64,000 nucleotides of DNA, from positions 126,196 through 190,195 of the forward strand of contig MABD01000047.1 in NCBI GenBank assembly GCA_002162955.1. The letters are read 5' to 3'. This document shows positions 35,672 through 45,367 of this stretch, in pieces (position 1 is the first letter of the stretch; the number at the start of each line of letters is the position of its first letter). The DNA comes from Gammaproteobacteria bacterium 45_16_T64. Lineage in GTDB: Bacteria > Pseudomonadota > Gammaproteobacteria > Pseudomonadales > Ketobacteraceae. A model generated the notes under the pieces. It made no database searches. It saw nothing but the letters and a program-made list of their open reading frames with translations, and was not told where the DNA came from. The translations under genes and the position numbers were made by a program.

Positions 35672-35964
35672 AGGATTTATCCAATTTCCGCTGAACTTAG
35701 CGCCAGTCTTTTCATTAAGACTGCACACCACTCTATTTTTCTACAGGTCAGTTTTTCCAACCTATAATCTAATCGACGGACAAGTATAACCACAACCGAT
35801 ATGCGATTCCATGTTCTAATTTTGAATGCCTTGTGAGACACTTAGAAAAACAAGATAAAACCAAGCTGTTTAGGTAGATTCCTTCCAGCGTAAAGTCGAT
35901 TCCCCATAGAAATTTGGGTATTTTAACATCAATCCCGCTGCTTCAGCAGCCACTTGAGCTTCAA

Positions 35965-36768
35965 ATGACATTAGCAACAACCAGCATTGGTGCTTTGGCA
36001 GCAATTTGTTACGCCATTGCGACCTATATACTCGTGACAGGAATAAGAAGCGGCGAACTCAATAGCAGAGCTGCCAAAATAGCCGGCTTTTCAGGGGTAA
36101 TACTTCACGGTATCAGCGTATATCTCACGCTATTCACCCACTCAGGGTTACAATTAGGCATCATTACATCAATGTCTCTTATCGCCTGGACCGTCATTGC
36201 TATCGGCACCAGCAACACACTATTCAGAGATGTTGAGGCCCTACTCGCACCGGCCTACCCTCTTGCAGCATTGCTTGTCATCCTCAGTTTGATTTTTACC
36301 GACACCACGCCCCCAATATCAGATTTGAGCAAAGGTATGGCTGCTCACATACTGTTTTCTATCATCGCTTACAGCATTATCGCACTAGCCCTGTGCCAAG
36401 CTATATTTGTATGGATTCAAAATTACCAGCTTAAGCATCGTCATATTCACGATATTCTTCACCTGATGCCACCGCTTCAATCAATGGAAAACTCACTCTT
36501 CGATCTAATATCTACCGGTCTGCTATTGCTGACTGCCGCAATTTTTACCGGATTTATGTATGTCGACGATATTTTTGCACAACACCTTGTCCACAAGACC
36601 ATTTTTACACTTGCCTCCTGGAGCGTATTTGCACTCTTGATCGTCGGCAAATATCAATGGGGATGGCGAGGAATGGTCGCAGTCAAATGGACACTGACAG
36701 GCTTTTCTCTGCTTCTTCTGGGCTTTTTTGGCAGTAAGTTTGTCATGGAAAGAATCCTAACGTCCTAG
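35965..36768 (+). CDS. Cytochrome c assembly (CcsA/YpjD-like) membrane protein
   Basis: An integral membrane protein of 267 residues with about eight helices and the layout of the CcsA/CcmF-related cytochrome-c-assembly family (YpjD group). In Pseudomonas and E. coli the equivalent gene also lies next to ffh and a CorB-like gene. The family is related to haem-handling proteins, but the role of this branch is not established. It is on the opposite strand to ffh. ATG 35965 is taken as the start; a TTG at 35914 in the same frame would add 17 residues and cannot be excluded. The corB-like gene follows after 99 bases. Confidence 0.8.
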   Translation: MTLATTSIGALAAICYAIATYILVTGIRSGELNSRAAKIAGFSGVILHGISVYLTLFTHSGLQLGIITSMSLIAWTVIAIGTSNTLFRDVEALLAPAYPLAALLVILSLIFTDTTPPISDLSKGMAAHILFSIIAYSIIALALCQAIFVWIQNYQLKHRHIHDILHLMPPLQSMENSLFDLISTGLLLLTAAIFTGFMYVDDIFAQHLVHKTIFTLASWSVFALLIVGKYQWGWRGMVAVKWTLTGFSLLLLGFFGSKFVMERILTS

Positions 36769-36867
36769 GTAACTTGCATCCTTTCTCCAGTGGGCTATTT
36801 TTTACTTGACACCACCGTCATAACCCCTTAAAACGAGCCCTTAACTGGTCACTCAAGGTTTACTTTT

Positions 36868-38121
36868 TTGGACGATATACCTCTTTCCCTCTTAGGGGGA
36901 ATATTAACATCCCTTATTATCTGCTCTGCGTTTTTTTCCAGCTCAGAAACCAGCATGATGTCGCTAAATCGTTATCGTTTGCGCCATTTGGCAAAAGCTA
37001 ATGATAAGAACGCACTCCGAGTGCAACGCTTACTTTCCCAACCGGATAAATTGATCGGCGTCATCCTCATTGGCAATAATTTTGTCAACATTTTGGCCTC
37101 ATCGATTGCGACTGTCATTGCTATTCGACTTTGGGGAGATAGCGGCATAGCACTAGCCACTGGCTTGCTTACACTGGTCATTCTCGTGTTTGCTGAAGTC
37201 ACCCCCAAGACACTCGCTGCGTTAAAACCTGAACGTATCGCATTTCCAGCATCATACGTATTAAAACCACTACTCACCCTCATCTATCCTGCCGTATGGG
37301 TTGTTAATGTTATTAGCAACGGACTTCTGAAGCTAGCAGGTGTTAACGCGAAGCATACGGCAACGGACCACCTTAGTCGTGAAGAGTTACGGACCGTTGT
37401 TAATGAGGCTGGAGAATTAATTCCCGGACGTCATAAAGGCATGTTATTAGGTGTACTTGACCTAGAAGAAGTGACCGTAAATGACATCATGGTGCCTAAA
37501 CACGAGGTGCTAGGAATAGACCTCGATGACGATATTGTCGATATCATTAAGCTATTGGTCGCCTCCCAACATACGCGGCTCCCTGTATTTAAGACTGATC
37601 TGAACAACCCCGTTGGCATACTTCACTTACGTAAAGTTTCTCGGCTCTTACTCGAAGAGAATCTCAATAAAGCAGCCATTTTACAGCAAGCAATTGAGCC
37701 CTATTTTGTTCCTGAGGGCACCCCGCTTCATACTCAACTCGTAAATTTCCAAAAAGCTAAACGACGTTTGGGTTTTGTAGTCGACGAATACGGTGATGTA
37801 CAAGGAATAGCAACAATCGAAGACATACTGGAAGAAATTGTGGGCGAGTTCACCACAGATATGGCTGCCGCAAATAGAGATATCACACCGCAAAGCGATG
37901 GCTCTTATTACATTGATGGCGCAGCAACAATCCGGGAAATCAACAAGGCTCTCAACTGGGACCTGCCAACCAAAGGCCCCAAAACGCTAAGCGGTGTGAT
38001 CACCGAGCATCTAGAATCGATCCCCGAGAACAATGTTTGCATCAAACTTAGCAACTACCACATAGAAACTAAGAGGATCACAGACAACGTCATTAAAATC
38101 GCTCGCATTGAGCGACGATAA
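36868..38121 (+). CDS. CNNM/CorC-family (HlyC/CorC) membrane protein with CBS domains
   Basis: A 417-residue protein with an N-terminal DUF21 (CNNM) transmembrane domain (about residues 1-180, beginning IPLSLLGGILTSLIICSAFFSSSETSMMSLNRYRLRHL), two CBS motifs (about 200-325, with DIMVPKHEVLGIDLDDD and GFVVDEYGDVQGIATIEDILEEIVGE) and a C-terminal CorC/HlyC domain. It resembles E. coli YfjD (CorB), implicated in Mg2+/Co2+ efflux or resistance. The start is a TTG at 36868 with AAGG upstream; the next methionine lies inside the membrane domain, so the TTG is well supported. Convergent with the FHA gene. Confidence 0.9.
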   Translation: MDDIPLSLLGGILTSLIICSAFFSSSETSMMSLNRYRLRHLAKANDKNALRVQRLLSQPDKLIGVILIGNNFVNILASSIATVIAIRLWGDSGIALATGLLTLVILVFAEVTPKTLAALKPERIAFPASYVLKPLLTLIYPAVWVVNVISNGLLKLAGVNAKHTATDHLSREELRTVVNEAGELIPGRHKGMLLGVLDLEEVTVNDIMVPKHEVLGIDLDDDIVDIIKLLVASQHTRLPVFKTDLNNPVGILHLRKVSRLLLEENLNKAAILQQAIEPYFVPEGTPLHTQLVNFQKAKRRLGFVVDEYGDVQGIATIEDILEEIVGEFTTDMAAANRDITPQSDGSYYIDGAATIREINKALNWDLPTKGPKTLSGVITEHLESIPENNVCIKLSNYHIETKRITDNVIKIARIERR

Positions 38122-38139
38122 CCAACCGCTAACGGGGCT

Positions 38140-39015
38140 TTAGCCGCCCACAACAGCCATAAACCCTGCGACTGCGGCGACAATAGCCACCACCACGACC
38201 CCAACAACAATCATCGCACCACGGCCAGCACTTGACGTACCTGACGCCGCGCTAACGTGCTCCTCAATATTCTGGGACGCCATAGGCGCAGGCTCCACAG
38301 ACCGTGGAGGCGGAGCCTTAGGCATTGGGGCTACCGCTCTAAACATTGTTGCCTCTTCCTCGTCATCAAGAAAGTCGGCTGCACTACCACCCACTGGGCC
38401 CGCCACCAAAAACACGGTTTTATCAAAGCTAATCTTATCGCCGGGCTTTAACTGGTGCTCACTAATTTTCTTGTTGTTAACGCAAGTACCGTTCGAAGAC
38501 CCTAAATCAACGATCCTCAACCCCCCACCCTTCAAGGAAAGCTCAGCATGTCGACGCGACATATATTCACCTTCAACAATAATGTCACACTTAGATGAAC
38601 GTCCAAACGTCATTGATCCGTGAATCATGATAGTTCGACCTTTTATCGCACCACCAATCCCCATAAGCGACCAATCTGACTTGGCCTTGCCTGCACCAGT
38701 AGGTGCCGCTGGGCGTGTTTTGGGGTCACTAATCTCTAGCTCCACCCCACCCAAAGAAATAACATCACCTGAACGTAACTGAAAATTATCAGTGACCTTT
38801 TGCCCACCCACAAAGGTGCCCTTGAAGCTACCCAGGTCATGCAGATATAGCTGGCCATCAACCAACCGAATCTCTGCATGGTTTTCATCAATGGCGCTTT
38901 CATCTATGACAAGATGATTTCGTGCTCCCGATCCAATGGCAAACACCGACTCAACCAACCAAACGCCTGGTTGACGACGGTCTTTAAATTCCAGCTTGAG
39001 CATGTCCTGTTCCAT
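38140..39015 (-). CDS. Tail-anchored protein with two FHA domains
   Basis: A 291-residue protein. FHA domain 1 (about residues 18-95) is atypical: the usual G-R and S-x-x-H reads GSGARNH and DENH, and GSTNGT reads GSFKGT. FHA domain 2 (about 128-205) is canonical, with FGRSSKCDI (R139), SRRH (153-156) and LGSSNGTCVNN (171-181). A Pro/Ala-rich linker leads to one C-terminal membrane helix (about 265-288), so the FHA domains face the cytoplasm. FHA2 should bind phosphothreonine. No Ser/Thr kinase or phosphatase gene is in the window, so its partner is unknown. A later ATG at 39003 is an alternative start. Confidence 0.85.
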   Translation of the reverse strand: MEQDMLKLEFKDRRQPGVWLVESVFAIGSGARNHLVIDESAIDENHAEIRLVDGQLYLHDLGSFKGTFVGGQKVTDNFQLRSGDVISLGGVELEISDPKTRPAAPTGAGKAKSDWSLMGIGGAIKGRTIMIHGSMTFGRSSKCDIIVEGEYMSRRHAELSLKGGGLRIVDLGSSNGTCVNNKKISEHQLKPGDKISFDKTVFLVAGPVGGSAADFLDDEEEATMFRAVAPMPKAPPPRSVEPAPMASQNIEEHVSAASGTSSAGRGAMIVVGVVVVAIVAAVAGFMAVVGG

Positions 39016-39169
39016 TCATAAAAATATGTGCTTTTTTGCTTTGCTACTGTTCGCTACAGATAGCCCCCCGTTATAGGTCATTATTATAGATAACATTTTT
39101 AGAATCTACCCTAGCCAACGTCGTATAATAAGAAAATTCCCATCTACTGGCAGAAAGCAAGGTCAAAAA

Positions 39170-40564
39170 CTAAGCGCCATCCCCCTCTAACGCTACCAAT
39201 ATATCTTTCACAAAGGCATTAATATCGACTTCATCCCTATCATGGGAAAAACCCACTCGCACTACAATTAACTCCAGTGACGGGATGATTACCACATATC
39301 TCTCCAATGCACCGACAAAAGCAATGGTATCTTCCGGTAAATCGTTAAAAAACCATTGTCCGGTATTCAACCACAAGAAAGCGCCATAAGATGGATTGGT
39401 CGCGCCTTCGGATAAGCTATAGTCCATCCATTGTTCCGAGAGCACCTGCTTATCTCCCCAGCGCCCATTATTTTGATAAAGAAGCCCTAGGCGCGCCCAA
39501 TCCCTCAGCGACAACATGAGCGATTCCGGAGCAATAGCAAACCCGTCACCAGAGTGCTCGATCAATGCGGTGGTTATGTCAATGTTATGAAATAGCGCCT
39601 GCTGATAAAACCGATACATTGACTCTGCATCACCAACTTTACGCTGAAGGCTATGAGCCGCCAGCAAGCTATCGCCACTGGAATAGTTATACACTTCACC
39701 AGGAACCTCCGCCTGAGGCTTAGTCAACATGAAATCAAATGGCATCAACTCACCATACAACAAGCGCCCTTGGTCATTGTCATCACCAATTGCACGTTCT
39801 AGATAACGAATACCACTACTCATTTGAGCAAGGTGGCGAAAAGTAATGCCCTCACTCTCAGTACCCTGCCATTCATCAATTTCCAGCGATGCATCCAAGT
39901 CCAACTCACCTTGATCGTACAATATGCCTGCCAGCGCATTCACCACACTCTTTGACATAGAAAAACCTTTCACGGGTGAATTCTCCGATATCCCACCAGC
40001 ATATTGCTCTGCAATCAACCTCCCCCCTTTCACCACCACGACTCCGGTTGTATGCTTCACCGTGCCTACAGGATTAATGAACTCTTCATCGATAACACGA
40101 GACAACGCACGTAACGATGCCTCGGGCTGCAATGAATCATCAACTCCACCATCACCATAAGGCCATGACACACCCGTCGGCAGCTCGTAAGTGAGCAACT
40201 GGATATCCCCCTGTCCACGTAACGTTTCTATCGATTCATTTCGTTGATTAACACAACCAAGCCCCTCACGATACACAGAGACTGCTTCATATGTTTTGTT
40301 AAAAATCTTATCCGAGACCGTAACGACACCCTCATCACGATCAATGGAGATATTCCATATGGGTTTTAACGGAGGGACGATCGACGTAACATAATCATCA
40401 ACAAGCAGCGTCTCATCGTAACCCGAGACAAAAATGCCACTACAAATATTCTTTGCAATATATCGAGCACCCACAGGGATATCATCAATATACTCACAAC
40501 CACTAAGGACCGACAGCCCTCCACATAACACCAATAACGCCACTACCCTGTTTTTCAAAACCAT
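39170..40564 (-). CDS. Beta-lactamase-family serine hydrolase lipoprotein
   Basis: A 464-residue lipoprotein with lipobox LSGC (Cys23). Residues 24-150 form an N-terminal region without a recognised domain. Residues 150-460 are a class C beta-lactamase/DD-peptidase-like domain: the S-x-x-K motif is SMSK (202-205), followed by the RHLAQMSSGIRY region, and the tyrosine motif is YNYSSGD near residue 290. Family members include esterases, peptidases and 6-aminohexanoate-dimer hydrolases; true beta-lactamase activity is not implied. It is probably anchored in the periplasm. The MBL-fold gene lies upstream on the same strand with a gap of about 105 bases. Confidence 0.85.
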   Translation of the reverse strand: MVLKNRVVALLVLCGGLSVLSGCEYIDDIPVGARYIAKNICSGIFVSGYDETLLVDDYVTSIVPPLKPIWNISIDRDEGVVTVSDKIFNKTYEAVSVYREGLGCVNQRNESIETLRGQGDIQLLTYELPTGVSWPYGDGGVDDSLQPEASLRALSRVIDEEFINPVGTVKHTTGVVVVKGGRLIAEQYAGGISENSPVKGFSMSKSVVNALAGILYDQGELDLDASLEIDEWQGTESEGITFRHLAQMSSGIRYLERAIGDDNDQGRLLYGELMPFDFMLTKPQAEVPGEVYNYSSGDSLLAAHSLQRKVGDAESMYRFYQQALFHNIDITTALIEHSGDGFAIAPESLMLSLRDWARLGLLYQNNGRWGDKQVLSEQWMDYSLSEGATNPSYGAFLWLNTGQWFFNDLPEDTIAFVGALERYVVIIPSLELIVVRVGFSHDRDEVDINAFVKDILVALEGDGA

Positions 40565-40670
40565 TACTCACCCCATGTATTTCCATTGTGGATAAGCAAA
40601 TGGTATTAAAAATACACAACGGAAAATATCTACCAAATAGGGGACCCGCGGACTTTCGGTAATGGCTAGG

Positions 40671-41723
40671 TCATTTAGCCAGGATAATAGATGCACCACG
40701 CTGTGGTACAAATAAAGAGGATTTTTCGGGTAGGTTTTGCATCACTAAGGAGCCCAATACATCAAGATCCACGCCAGGCAGTTCGACACCACGGCCCGGC
40801 AGGTAAGCATCCCAAAATTTCTCCCAATGAATCAACATCACATTGCGAGGCTTGATTTTTGTTAATAGCCCCTCTGGATACTGACTTACCTTGGAATAGT
40901 TCGCAGCACAGAGAACAGCCAAATCAATTCCCACACCATCCTCCAGCACCCACTGCGGAGGCACACCTAGCGGAAAGCTACTCGCCGACGATTGATAGAA
41001 TATTCGAAACAGCACATCGCGCTTATCCTCATCCAAAATATCGATCACATACGATAGCGTGGTGCCGCTATGCCAATCTGCCACATCCCCCGGTAACGCT
41101 GCTAAATCTTCATTTACAACGTCACTCGCGAACACTATATCTGCGATATGAGGTGAGTGCTCCGATTGAATGGGCAGTACTCGTATGCGGGGGTGAAGGG
41201 CAATCCACTCACCATGCAACGATGCCGATGCCATATATCCATTAGCGTCAATCCGGCGATCCGCACTCACCGCAGATGCCAGTAAATGGTTACTGGTTTT
41301 ACTGGCAACTAATTTAACCGAGCTAGGCAACCTTGCCATTACACTGGGCACATCTGCCAGATGATCATAGTGACCATGGCCCACTATAACCCCAGCCACA
41401 TGATCAAGACTCGGCAACCACTTATCCAGAAGCGCTTCATCTGCCCTAAGGTCCCTAAGGGTAACCAATGTACCGAGGCTTGAATTAGTGAAATAGGGGT
41501 CCCCCAATAGCGCAAGATCCTTGGTTGCGATGTACACTCCACCAGCACCGGTAAAACGAACATAGAGCTGATTACGCTCAACACGGAGTTTACCGAGATC
41601 ATCTCGCTGCTCCTCAGGGTCAAACGGAATAATCTCAACCGTACGTTCAGTACTCGCAAGCGCTTGGCAATTCAAGCCAACTACACTCAATAAGAAACAC
41701 ATCAGTAATGGATATTTATTCAC
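40671..41723 (-). CDS. Secreted MBL-fold metallo-hydrolase
   Basis: A 350-residue metallo-beta-lactamase-fold protein. The metal motif HGHYDHLAD (H-x-H-x-D-H) is near residue 110, with further candidate ligands in LPIQSEHSPH and LIHWEKFWD. A signal peptide (MNKYPLLMCFLLSVVGLNCQALAS) is obtained by starting at GTG 41723, which has AAAAAGGATC at correct spacing; the longer reading from 41771 would bury the signal behind 16 residues. It is predicted periplasmic or outer-membrane associated. The domain resembles UlaG/RomA-type or phospholipase D-like metallo-hydrolases, but the substrate is unknown. purT lies upstream on the same strand. Confidence 0.8.
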   Translation of the reverse strand: MNKYPLLMCFLLSVVGLNCQALASTERTVEIIPFDPEEQRDDLGKLRVERNQLYVRFTGAGGVYIATKDLALLGDPYFTNSSLGTLVTLRDLRADEALLDKWLPSLDHVAGVIVGHGHYDHLADVPSVMARLPSSVKLVASKTSNHLLASAVSADRRIDANGYMASASLHGEWIALHPRIRVLPIQSEHSPHIADIVFASDVVNEDLAALPGDVADWHSGTTLSYVIDILDEDKRDVLFRIFYQSSASSFPLGVPPQWVLEDGVGIDLAVLCAANYSKVSQYPEGLLTKIKPRNVMLIHWEKFWDAYLPGRGVELPGVDLDVLGSLVMQNLPEKSSLFVPQRGASIILAK

Positions 41724-41789
41724 CGGAAGATCCTTTTTCAGAAAAGCAACGACCTCTAATCGCGCGGCCACACACCGTTAAACAACGAC

Positions 41790-42974
41790 CTACAATAACT
41801 CTGGAGTAACAACTGCTGCGGCGGCTTTCGCTTTGCTAACCGCCTCATCAATATCATCACCCAGCGCTAATACCACCCCCATTCTTCTTACCCCGCTCAC
41901 CTCCGGCTTACCAAACAATCTAAGCTGGGTATCCGGTTGAGCAAGTGCTTGCTCTAGACATGGATAAGTAATGCTACTCGAGTTCCCCTCTGCAAGAATC
42001 ACAGCGGATGCCGCAGGGCCAAACTGTCGAATGGACGGAATGGGCAATCCTAATATCGCTCTTGCGTGTAACGCAAATTCAGATAAATCTTGAGACACAA
42101 GAGTCACAAGCCCCGTATCATGTGGTCGAGGTGACACCTCACTAAAGATAACCTCATCACCTTTAATGAACAGCTCTACGCCAAAAATACCTCGCCCACC
42201 CAACGCTTCAGTAACACGTTGAGCTACACGCTGAGCTTCTGCTCTCGCTTGGACGCTCATCGCTTGAGGCTGCCAAGACTCGCGATAATCCCCGTCTTGC
42301 TGTCGATGCCCAATCGGCTCACAAAATGACGTACCATCAACATGACGCACAGTTAATAGGGTTATCTCATAATCAAAATCAACAAAACCTTCCACGATGA
42401 CCCGACCAGCCCCCGCTCTACCACCCTCTTGGGCATATTCCCAGGCGGCTTCAACCTCTTGCTGACCACGAATAGTGCTCTGCCCTTTTCCGGAAGAACT
42501 CATAATCGGCTTAACGACACAAGGCATGCCAATTTCTGCGACCGCCAACAAGAAAGATTCTTTGGTATCGGCAAACTGATATGGAGATGTCGACACACCC
42601 AACTCTTCAGCAGCAAGTCGACGTATCCCTTCCCTATTCATGGTTAGCTGGGCTGCTTTTGCAGTAGGAACAACGGTATACCCTTCCGATTCAAGCTCAA
42701 CCAGTGTATCTGTCGCTATCGCTTCAATTTCGGGGACAATATAATGTGGCTTCTCAACATCAATCACCCATCGCAGAGCATCTCCATCCAACATTGATAT
42801 CACATGACTGCGATGAGCAACCTGCATAGCAGGTGCGTTGGCATATCGATCCACCGCAATAACCTCAACACCTAAACGCTGCAGTTCAATCGCAACTTCT
42901 TTACCTAACTCTCCCGCGCCACACAACAATACCCGTGTCGCACCCTCACTCATTGGTGTACCAATAGAAATCAC
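41790..42974 (-). CDS. purT: Formate-dependent phosphoribosylglycinamide formyltransferase
   Basis: A 394-residue ATP-grasp enzyme of usual PurT length. It has [45 protein letters not shown] at residues 15-59, the ATP-binding [12 protein letters not shown] near 155, and the C-terminal [13 protein letters not shown] near 290. It formylates GAR using formate and ATP in purine synthesis, an alternative to PurN. A purL gene lies further along the same strand. It appears separate from the MBL gene (66-base gap) and from the DUF1289 gene (24 bases upstream). Confidence 0.97.
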   Translation of the reverse strand: MISIGTPMSEGATRVLLCGAGELGKEVAIELQRLGVEVIAVDRYANAPAMQVAHRSHVISMLDGDALRWVIDVEKPHYIVPEIEAIATDTLVELESEGYTVVPTAKAAQLTMNREGIRRLAAEELGVSTSPYQFADTKESFLLAVAEIGMPCVVKPIMSSSGKGQSTIRGQQEVEAAWEYAQEGGRAGAGRVIVEGFVDFDYEITLLTVRHVDGTSFCEPIGHRQQDGDYRESWQPQAMSVQARAEAQRVAQRVTEALGGRGIFGVELFIKGDEVIFSEVSPRPHDTGLVTLVSQDLSEFALHARAILGLPIPSIRQFGPAASAVILAEGNSSSITYPCLEQALAQPDTQLRLFGKPEVSGVRRMGVVLALGDDIDEAVSKAKAAAAVVTPELL

Positions 42975-42998
42975 TGGTTAGCCCCCACTTATCATTGA

Positions 42999-43193
42999 TT
43001 ACTTTTGTTGCTGCAGTTTAAATCGTTCTTCTACCTTGCGGAGGATTGCCCGCTTACCGTCCGCATCCTCTCTTCCCCATTGAGTGATCTCCACTCCGGA
43101 GCGTAAACATCCAATGCATACGTCATCATCATCTAACGCACATACTCCACAACAGGGAGATATTACGATATCGCCTTTCATTTTATTTACCAC
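42999..43193 (-). CDS. DUF1289 small cysteine-rich protein
   Basis: A 64-residue protein with the DUF1289 signature SPCCGVCALDDDDVCIGCLRSG, whose cysteines probably bind a metal, followed by the conserved ITQWGRE segment. Function is unknown. It lies between the gamma carbonic anhydrase-like gene (upstream, 26-base gap) and purT, on the same strand, in what may be one transcript. Start choice: the GTG at 43193 has TAGG upstream; an ATG four codons in (43181) is also possible. Confidence 0.8.
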   Translation of the reverse strand: MVNKMKGDIVISPCCGVCALDDDDVCIGCLRSGVEITQWGREDADGKRAILRKVEERFKLQQQK

Positions 43194-43219
43194 AGAGACT
43201 ACCTACTACTGTCGTCTAT

Positions 43220-43753
43220 TTAAGACTGTTGATCATCAATGGCTAAATCACGCTGATAACGCTTGCCGTTTTCCACATAGTGCAGTGCGCTCATCTTAAT
43301 TATCTGCGCATGACTTTCACTTATCTGCTTTACGACCTTACCGGGAGACCCCATAACCAGAGAGTTATCTGGAATCACTTTACCCTCGGGGATAAGTGAA
43401 TTCGCACCAATAATGCAGTTTTTGCCTATCTTCGCGTTATTCAGAACTACGGCATTGATACCAATTAACGTGTTATCACCAATTTCACAACCATGCAGCA
43501 TTACTTGATGGCCAACGGTGACATATTTACCGATATTCATCGGCACGCCCGCATCCGTATGCAACACGGTGCCATCTTGGATATTCGTACCCTCACCAAT
43601 CGTGATGGGGTCATTATCACCACGAATGACAACGTTAAACCAAACGCTTGTATCGTTTTCCAGGACGACAGACCCGATAACCGTCGCATTGTCTGCAATA
43701 AAGTGCTGATCACCTCTCAACTCAACACGTTTCTCACCCAATCGATAAATCAT
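43220..43753 (-). CDS. Gamma carbonic anhydrase family protein
   Basis: A 177-residue left-handed beta-helix protein with hexapeptide repeats (for example [48 protein letters not shown]). The three metal-ligand histidines expected for gamma carbonic anhydrases are visible in VLHTDAG and [10 protein letters not shown]. Relatives such as E. coli YrdA and CaiE-like proteins form trimers; many show little or no carbonic anhydrase activity. It starts 13 bases downstream of the NUDIX gene and is probably cotranscribed with it. Confidence 0.9.
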   Translation of the reverse strand: MIYRLGEKRVELRGDQHFIADNATVIGSVVLENDTSVWFNVVIRGDNDPITIGEGTNIQDGTVLHTDAGVPMNIGKYVTVGHQVMLHGCEIGDNTLIGINAVVLNNAKIGKNCIIGANSLIPEGKVIPDNSLVMGSPGKVVKQISESHAQIIKMSALHYVENGKRYQRDLAIDDQQS

Positions 43754-43766
43754 TTTTCACTCCTCT

Positions 43767-44366
43767 CTAGGATTTCTTTTTGAATTGACCCCGAGTCATT
43801 GACAGATCAACATCTAAATCAAACACTTGATTCAAAAAATCACCGATGAAATACGCGGTGAGCCCCCAAATCACATACCCCTCATAGCGATAACAAGGCA
43901 CGACATAATCAACGTCATTAAAACGCACTTCATAATCCACCGCGGGCTCATTCTCAAAAAAGAACCGCAAGGGCACATGAAAGATGCTATCTAGCTCATC
44001 TTCGCTACCGACCAATTCAATATCAGCAGGGATAATCCCTACAATTGGACGAACCTGCAAGCCAAATTTAGAAGTAGATGCAGATAATGCTCCCACAACG
44101 TCGACCTTATTTTGAGCTAACCCTATCTCCTCAAAGCTTTCCCGCAACGCGGTCACCACCAGGTCTCGGTCTGTGGCATCCACCTTCCCTCCAGGAAACG
44201 CAACCTCTCCCGCATGGCTATTCATATGAGAAGCCCGTCGAGTCAACACCATAGCAGGGTCACTAGGGTCGTCGGTAATCGCAATTAACACCGCAGCCTC
44301 GTTGTCAGGTTTCTCAATGGAAGAATCAAACGTAGCAGCTAAACCTGTTCGTATTTTGTTGATCAA
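43767..44366 (-). CDS. CoA pyrophosphatase-type NUDIX hydrolase
   Basis: A 199-residue NUDIX hydrolase of the NudL/YeaB (CoA pyrophosphatase) group. The family motif MVLTRRASHMNSHAGEVAFPGGKVD leads into the NUDIX box (GGKVDATDRDLVV then REsfEEIG). It is expected to split CoA or related nucleotides into phosphopantetheine and adenosine 3',5'-bisphosphate. The canonical first acidic residue of the box is Asp rather than Glu, as in some active relatives. It heads a cluster with the gamma carbonic anhydrase-like gene, DUF1289 and purT. Confidence 0.88.
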   Translation of the reverse strand: MINKIRTGLAATFDSSIEKPDNEAAVLIAITDDPSDPAMVLTRRASHMNSHAGEVAFPGGKVDATDRDLVVTALRESFEEIGLAQNKVDVVGALSASTSKFGLQVRPIVGIIPADIELVGSEDELDSIFHVPLRFFFENEPAVDYEVRFNDVDYVVPCYRYEGYVIWGLTAYFIGDFLNQVFDLDVDLSMTRGQFKKKS

Positions 44367-44788
44367 ATGACTACTCCTACCGCTTCAACCAGAAAATCTG
44401 GCCATTTTACACCCCTAAGGCGACTTGTTTTGTAAACCGTCACAACACCAGCACATTCCTAGATCAACGTACTGTTTCCTAACAGATTAACAAAGCAACA
44501 AGATCGAATAAATGCCTTCGTTTCGAACAGTTTCTTCCACTTATAAAAAAAGAATATATCCACTTACAAAACGACACGTATAGCCTTATCAGCTTTGACT
44601 ACAGAGCTAAGTAACTGTTTTACAAGGCTAGATCACCAAGTTATAAAGACGCAGCTCATAATAACAAGATGTTGCGCATGTTTTCACCAAAAGGTCAATA
44701 TTCCGCAGCACCCTGAAACCCGATAGTATAGATTCTGTAATATGCAAATTTATATTTTAACTCACTGCCTCCAAGCGCTGTCTCTGCC

Positions 44789-44863
44789 TTGGCCCTTTGA
44801 TGATAACCCCCTGGTTATCCCGGTGTTTGCAGTTGATGTTTGGCCCATGAATACACTTGGCCC
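44789..44863 (+). repeat. Three TTGGCCC direct repeats in the DUF3135 leader
   Basis: TTGGCCC occurs at 44789-44795, 44840-44846 and 44857-44863, all within 95 bases upstream of the start codon. The second repeat directly precedes, and the third lies within, a tiny frame ATG-AAT-ACA-CTT-GGC-CCA-ATA-ACG-TAG (44847-44873). Confidence 0.5.
44802..44819. repeat. Inverted repeat GATAACC-CCCT-GGTTATC
   Basis: Seven-base perfect arms (44802-44808, 44813-44819) around CCCT, about 65 bases upstream of the DUF3135 start. No T-tract follows, so an operator or RNA hairpin is more likely than a terminator. Confidence 0.5.
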
Positions 44864-44882
44864 AATAACGTAGGACATAGAG

Positions 44883-45233
44883 ATGAAGAACTTACTTGAT
44901 TTTGAAGAGCTACAACGATTGGCTCAAGACGACCCAGATAAACTAGAGAAGCTACGCATTCAATGGTGTGAGCAACTTATTAGTGAAGCACCTAGCGACT
45001 ATCGCAGGAAACTACGCGGACTCCAATTTCGCATAGACATGGAACGTCGTAAATCAAAAAGCCCTATGGCCGCATGTATCTCTCTCTCTGGAATGATGCA
45101 TGACTCTTTTGATAACTTGCGTTACGCATTGAATGAAGCCTCGGGCCTTTCTGAGCACAACACTGGGTACAGAGAAGATACCACCTCAGCACAAGCGCAA
45201 GAAGCTAAAGTACTGCCCTTTCGTCGCGCGTAA
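44883..45233 (+). CDS. DUF3135 family protein
   Basis: A 116-residue helical cytoplasmic protein. The pattern FEELQRLAQDDPDKLEKLRIQWCEQLI, LRGLQFRIDMERRKSKSPMAACISLSGMMHDSF matches the DUF3135 family of small gammaproteobacterial proteins of unknown function. The start ATG has AGGACATAGAG upstream. It is preceded by a long repeat-bearing leader and followed after about 130 bases by a NUDIX gene on the same strand. No role can be given from sequence. Confidence 0.8.
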   Translation: MKNLLDFEELQRLAQDDPDKLEKLRIQWCEQLISEAPSDYRRKLRGLQFRIDMERRKSKSPMAACISLSGMMHDSFDNLRYALNEASGLSEHNTGYREDTTSAQAQEAKVLPFRRA

Positions 45234-45367
45234 GCTCAAACCTACAATTAGCGGGTAAGTACAAACTTAGCCGCTATTCGTATCCCGCCTAACGACATCC
45301 CCCCCGTTACCCTTTATACTTGCTACGCATTACGCCCTAAACACTCCCCCTGAAAACGTAGGTGACC

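Larger units (their letters stand above)
44367..44882. other. Long divergent intergenic region with direct and inverted repeats
   Basis: About 515 bases between the divergent NUDIX and DUF3135 genes, A/T-rich in its middle. No protein-coding gene longer than a few codons is seen. The 95 bases before the DUF3135 gene hold three TTGGCCC repeats, a GATAACC/GGTTATC hairpin and a nine-codon upstream reading frame (44847-44873), all listed separately. It could hold a leader RNA or regulatory site. Confidence 0.5.

Noticed and set aside
39170-41723. Antibiotic resistance from the beta-lactamase-like and MBL-fold genes
   Set aside because: Both folds are broad; the sequences match general serine-hydrolase and metallo-hydrolase families, with no specific resistance signature.
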